From positions 1 to 16,612 of the forward strand of contig JACPSQ010000047.1 of the NCBI GenBank assembly GCA_016193195.1: 16,612 bases of DNA, in the 5' to 3' direction. Both the position numbers and the translations under genes were made by a program. Positions 14,083 through 16,612 of the stretch are shown one piece after another. The DNA is from Candidatus Omnitrophota bacterium (lineage in GTDB: Bacteria > Omnitrophota > Gorgyraeia > Aquiviventales > Aquiviventaceae). The notes under the pieces are model-generated. The model had not been told where the DNA came from. It saw only the letters and a program-made list of their open reading frames with translations, and ran no database searches. The stretch's first letter is position 1; every line of letters begins with the position of its first letter.

Positions 14083-14148
14083 ATGCGGAATGTGGCATGC
14101 GGCGTGCGGAATGGACGTTACTCCGCATTCCGCACCCCGCACTCCGAA
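14083..14148. repeat. Paired inverted heptamer array upstream of phoH
   Basis: The left arm is ATGCGGA, ATGTGGC, ATGCGGC, GTGCGGA (14083-14110); a 10-nt loop (14111-14120) follows; the right arm is CTCCGCA, TTCCGCA, CCCCGCA, CTCCGAA (14121-14148). It fills most of the gap after the LysM-protein stop. Confidence 0.92.
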
Positions 14149-14160
14149 CTCCCCCGTTCG

Positions 14161-14697
14161 TCACTTCTTGAACGCGGTGCCTTCGTCCTGGGCCGGCGCA
14201 GGGTGGCTGCGGCCGTTGCTTCTCGGGATCTTGAGCGTCATGCCAGGGCGGATCCCATCCGGATTCTTGAGCACATCGCGGTTCGCGCCAAAAATCGATC
14301 GCCAGCGCGTCGCGCTGCCGTACACTTCCGGCTTCGCCGCGATCGACCACAGCGAATCCCCTTTCTGGACCGCGTACGTCTCATAGCGCCCTGGCTCGAC
14401 GCCCGCGCTCTCACCGCCGCCCTCCCGCTCCGGGGGGGCGATCCCTTCCACGGTGACTGGCGCGCTCGGGGCAGGTGTCGGTTTGTAGAAACTGGGGATC
14501 TCGATATCGGTCTGCACCATCTGCCGCGTCGTCTTCAACTGGACGGCTCCTGGCGGCTTTCCGATGAGGTAGCCGCGGTTCCCTCCTTCCAAACCGAGGT
14601 CCACGCGTGGGACTTCCGTGACCCGCGTTGCCGCTCGGCAGCCACTGAGCATCAAGAGAGTCACCAGGGCAACCGCCACAAGACCAACTGTGCGCAT
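14161..14697 (-). CDS. LysM-domain lipoprotein
   Basis: The 178-residue product has a short signal sequence with a lipobox, LSGC, and lipidation at Cys20. A low-complexity linker rich in Pro and Gly (about 70-103) leads to one LysM domain (about 106-158: YAVQKGDSLWSIAAKPEVYG to LKIP), which binds peptidoglycan glycan chains. It is probably anchored in the outer or inner membrane and contacts the cell wall; no catalytic domain is present. The ATG at 14697 is supported by GGAGGG about 7 nt upstream and by the signal peptide. aspS ends 33 bp before it, and phoH follows after a heptamer array, so co-transcription is likely though the function is not obviously related. Confidence 0.85.
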   Translation of the reverse strand: MRTVGLVAVALVTLLMLSGCRAATRVTEVPRVDLGLEGGNRGYLIGKPPGAVQLKTTRQMVQTDIEIPSFYKPTPAPSAPVTVEGIAPPEREGGGESAGVEPGRYETYAVQKGDSLWSIAAKPEVYGSATRWRSIFGANRDVLKNPDGIRPGMTLKIPRSNGRSHPAPAQDEGTAFKK

Positions 14698-14730
14698 TGT
14701 CGAACCCTCCATCATTGAAACGCTCCACAC

Positions 14731-16155
14731 TTATTTGTCGACCCGCAAGACAGCGATTCCGAGTTCCTTGAGCTGGGCCTCCGTGACGGGTGAAGGGGCG
14801 TCTGTCACCGGATCAACCGCCTTCTGCGTTTTTGGGAAGGCGATGACATCTCGGATCGACGGTGCCCGTGCCACGAGCGCCACAAGCCGATCCAGGCCCA
14901 GCGCGAATCCTCCGTGCGGCGGGGCCCCGTACGCGAAGGCCTGGAGGAGAAACCCAAACCGCTCTTCGATCACAGCCTTCTCTAATCCAATCCGACGAAG
15001 AACCTTCCGCTGAAGGTCAGCATCGTGGATCCGGATGCTGCCAGAACCCAGCTCAACCCCATTCAAGACGAGATCATAGGACCGAGCCCGCACACTCAGC
15101 GCGTCCTCATTCGCGTCCCCCTCAAGCATCGTCAGATCATCCCAATGGGGAGCGGTAAACGGGTGGTGCTCAAAATCCAAACGGCCCTCCTCGTTCCGGC
15201 GGAACAGGTGAAAGTCCGTGATCCAGCGAAATGCCCAGGGTTCCTCGCTCGTGTGGGTATCGGGTTTGTCAGTTCCGTAGCGGCCCATCGCTTGTGCATA
15301 CGTCAGTGGAGGAAACGGGGTGGCCAGCGATACACCAAGCACCTCCCGAAACACGTCGCCAAGCACCCGCTCAATTATCCCGAACACGTCCTTCTCCTCC
15401 ACGAAGGACATCTCAAGGTCTAACTGGGTGAACTCCGGCTGGCGATCAGCCCGCAGGTCCTCATCGCGGAAGCAGCGCGCGATCTGATAGTAGCGCTCCA
15501 TCCCTGCGACCATCAGGAGCTGCTTGAAGAGCTGCGGCGACTGCGGCAGCGCGAAGAATCTCCCCGGGTTGAGGCGCGACGGCACGAGGTAATCGCGCGC
15601 TCCTTCTGGCGTGGATTTCGTCAGGATCGGCGTCTCGATCTCGAGGAAGCCCAGCTCGTGGAGCGTGGTTCGGATGCGATGCACGATGCGGTGGCGGAGG
15701 ATGAGCCTCTGCTGGCTGGAGGGGCGCCGCAGGTCGAGGTAGCGCCACTGCATCCGCACGTCTTCGGATACCTCGGCCGAGTCTTCAATCTCAAACGGCG
15801 GCGGGACCGCGGGGTTGAGCACGTCAATCGCGTTCGCCTCCACCTCCACCATGCCGGAGGGGAGTTTCGGGTTCTCCGTCCCTTTGGGCCTGGCCCGCAC
15901 AGTACCGCTGACGCGCAGCACGTATTCGTGGCCGAGCCCCTTCGCCTGCTGATGGAGCGCCGCGTTGGTCCTCGCGTTCAGGACCACTTGGGCGAGGCCC
16001 GAGCGGTCGCGCAGGTCAAAGAAGGTCAGGCCGCCGTGATCGCGCCGCCGATGCAGCCACCCACACAGCGTGACCCTCTGGCCGTCATGCGACTCCCGCA
16101 GCTCTCCACAGCCGTGCGTGCGCCGCTTCTGGCGGAGCCGTAAACTATCAGACAC
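14731..16155 (-). CDS. aspS: Aspartyl-tRNA synthetase without the bacterial insertion (GAD) domain
   Basis: The N-terminal anticodon-binding OB-fold (RTHGCGEL, VTLCGWLHRRRDHGGLTFFDLRDR) is bacterial in type. Class II motifs follow: motif 1 around the HELGFLEIETPILTKSTPEGARD stretch, motif 2 CFRDEDLRADRQPEFTQLD, and motif 3 GGFALGLDRLVALVARAPS with DVIAFPKTQKAVDP. It charges tRNA-Asp, possibly also tRNA-Asn if non-discriminating. Bacterial AspRS is about 590 residues; this one is 474-489. After GRYGTDKPD the sequence goes directly to PWAFRWITDFHLF, where about 130 residues of GAD domain normally stand. The start is uncertain: GTG 16155 gives a normal-looking head, while ATG 16200 would add 15 residues translated from the inverted-repeat hairpin and would overlap the GIY-YIG stop as ATGA. 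Confidence 0.9.
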   Translation of the reverse strand: MSDSLRLRQKRRTHGCGELRESHDGQRVTLCGWLHRRRDHGGLTFFDLRDRSGLAQVVLNARTNAALHQQAKGLGHEYVLRVSGTVRARPKGTENPKLPSGMVEVEANAIDVLNPAVPPPFEIEDSAEVSEDVRMQWRYLDLRRPSSQQRLILRHRIVHRIRTTLHELGFLEIETPILTKSTPEGARDYLVPSRLNPGRFFALPQSPQLFKQLLMVAGMERYYQIARCFRDEDLRADRQPEFTQLDLEMSFVEEKDVFGIIERVLGDVFREVLGVSLATPFPPLTYAQAMGRYGTDKPDTHTSEEPWAFRWITDFHLFRRNEEGRLDFEHHPFTAPHWDDLTMLEGDANEDALSVRARSYDLVLNGVELGSGSIRIHDADLQRKVLRRIGLEKAVIEERFGFLLQAFAYGAPPHGGFALGLDRLVALVARAPSIRDVIAFPKTQKAVDPVTDAPSPVTEAQLKELGIAVLRVDK

Positions 16156-16162
16156 CTCTTGG

Positions 16163-16590
16163 GTCCCGCCGGAGGCGGGACAGACAGGTGGGGGGATCAT
16201 CCCATCACCCGCCTGGAACGAGGGACAGGAATAGGAGAACGCCGAGATACGGCACGCTTGATAAAGAAGAACCGCATGCGCGGATTGCGCTTCAGGATCT
16301 GCTCACGAGAACGCGCGTGAGGCAGGCTTTGATAAAGTTCATATCCCACAAGCCTCCACGGACCCTTGTTTCGTGTGAATGGGGTGGTGCCTTGATTATG
16401 TCGATCAAGGCGGCGCTGCAAATTTCCCGTTACTCCTACATAAAACTTACCGTCGGCGACGCTCTGTATGACATAGACATAACCATTCGCGCCGCCTTGA
16501 CAGGCGGGTGATGGGACCCCACCACCTGTCTGCCAGCCGGAGGCTGGCTTAGAGATAGTATGCGATGTTACTGAGACAGGTGGTGGGGTC
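16163..16590. mobile_element. Putative GIY-YIG nuclease cassette bounded by inverted repeats
   Basis: The nuclease core lies between perfect 16-nt inverted repeats: TCCCATCACCCGCCTG (16200-16215) and CAGGCGGGTGATGGGA (16501-16516). Moving outward, both sides continue with a similar CCACCTGTCTG block and then a compact hairpin with a 3-nt GGA loop (plus strand): GTCCCGCC/GGCGGGAC on the left (16163-16181), GCCAGCC/GGCTGGC on the right (16532-16548). The right side has one more arm at 16574-16590. This symmetric layout suggests a discrete insertion unit next to aspS. No target-site duplication was found. Confidence 0.55.
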
Positions 16591-16601
16591 ATCGTTGGCA
16601 T
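16197..16601 (-). CDS. Small GIY-YIG family nuclease
   Basis: The core begins at residue 40 with GYVYVIQSVADGKFYVGVTG, matching the GIY (YVY) and YIG (YVG) motifs about 11 residues apart. It is followed by NLQRRLDRHNQG, with the catalytic-type Arg and His, and SREQILKR, where the Glu can bind the metal. This layout is that of the stand-alone YhbQ/UPF0213-like group of about 80-100 residues, with an unknown DNA substrate. The first 39 residues are translated from the palindromic repeat and include no family sequence; no other in-frame ATG or GTG occurs before the core, so the true start (16601, 16592 or a non-standard codon) is unclear. The stop overlaps a possible aspS ATG. Function is inferred from motifs only. 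Confidence 0.78.
   Translation of the reverse strand: MPTMTPPPVSVTSHTISKPASGWQTGGGVPSPACQGGANGYVYVIQSVADGKFYVGVTGNLQRRLDRHNQGTTPFTRNKGPWRLVGYELYQSLPHARSREQILKRNPRMRFFFIKRAVSRRSPIPVPRSRRVMG
16515..16590. repeat. 17-bp inverted repeat with an inner hairpin at the GIY-YIG 5' end
   Basis: GACCCCACCACCTGTCT (16515-16531) pairs perfectly with AGACAGGTGGTGGGGTC (16574-16590). Inside lies GCCAGCC-GGA-GGCTGGC (16532-16548). The outer ACCCCACCACCT also starts the inverted repeat at 4737. The unit overlaps the first residues of the GIY-YIG reading frame. Confidence 0.75.
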
Positions 16602-16612
16602 AAGGTTTTAAG

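Noticed and set aside
11810..14148. Heptamer arrays as a CRISPR locus
   Set aside because: The unit is 7 nt with no unique spacers, no leader and no cas genes nearby.
16163..16590. IS200/IS605 or RAYT element
   Set aside because: No HUH motif or catalytic tyrosine helix is present; the only enzyme is a GIY-YIG protein.

Overview
Nearly every gene lies on the minus strand of a GC-rich bacterial genome. The likely source is an uncultured, genome-assembled Gram-negative (diderm) lineage: there is an outer-membrane beta-barrel with a signal peptide and a terminal Phe, a lipobox lipoprotein, and a bacterial-type PPDK. The style of the porin, the GH57 enzyme and the repeat-rich gene junctions remind me of Omnitrophota, but this is a weak inference (about 0.4) and Nitrospirota or a neighbouring phylum is possible.

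Layout in the direction of transcription (high to low coordinates): a small GIY-YIG nuclease ORF enclosed by inverted repeats (16163-16590); aspS; a LysM lipoprotein; phoH; ybeY; recO; glyQ; glyS; ppdK (disrupted); a SigA/RpoD-like sigma factor; a 350-bp gene-free, strongly structured stretch; tRNA-Arg(CCU); a porin with its own promoter and terminator; a GH57 alpha-glucan enzyme; and a promoter followed by the start of inositol-3-phosphate synthase, cut by the window edge. The order phoH-ybeY-recO-glyQ-glyS-ppdK-sigA is a condensed version of the Firmicutes phoH-ybeY-dgkA-cdd-era-recO-glyQ-glyS-yqfL-dnaG-sigA region, so most of the window is an old housekeeping block for translation, repair and RNA maturation with a link to central carbon metabolism.

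The most striking content is not a gene. Six junctions carry one element of the same design: four tandem 7-nt units, a 10-27 nt loop, then four tandem 7-nt units that are the inverse complement. Each arm is 28 bp. The unit sequence differs between elements but is similar inside each one. All six sit immediately 5' of a start codon in sense direction (5-22 nt for five; glyS is ambiguous), and those genes lack a clear Shine-Dalgarno sequence. The arrays have also been translated into protein ends (YbeY tail, possible GlyS head, sigma tail).

Other notable points are an AspRS that seems to lack the bacterial GAD insertion domain, a ppdK broken by an apparent 31-nt deletion, an AT-rich apparent insertion in glyS, and a 12-nt terminal inverted-repeat sequence shared by the GIY-YIG cassette and the structured region near the tRNA.
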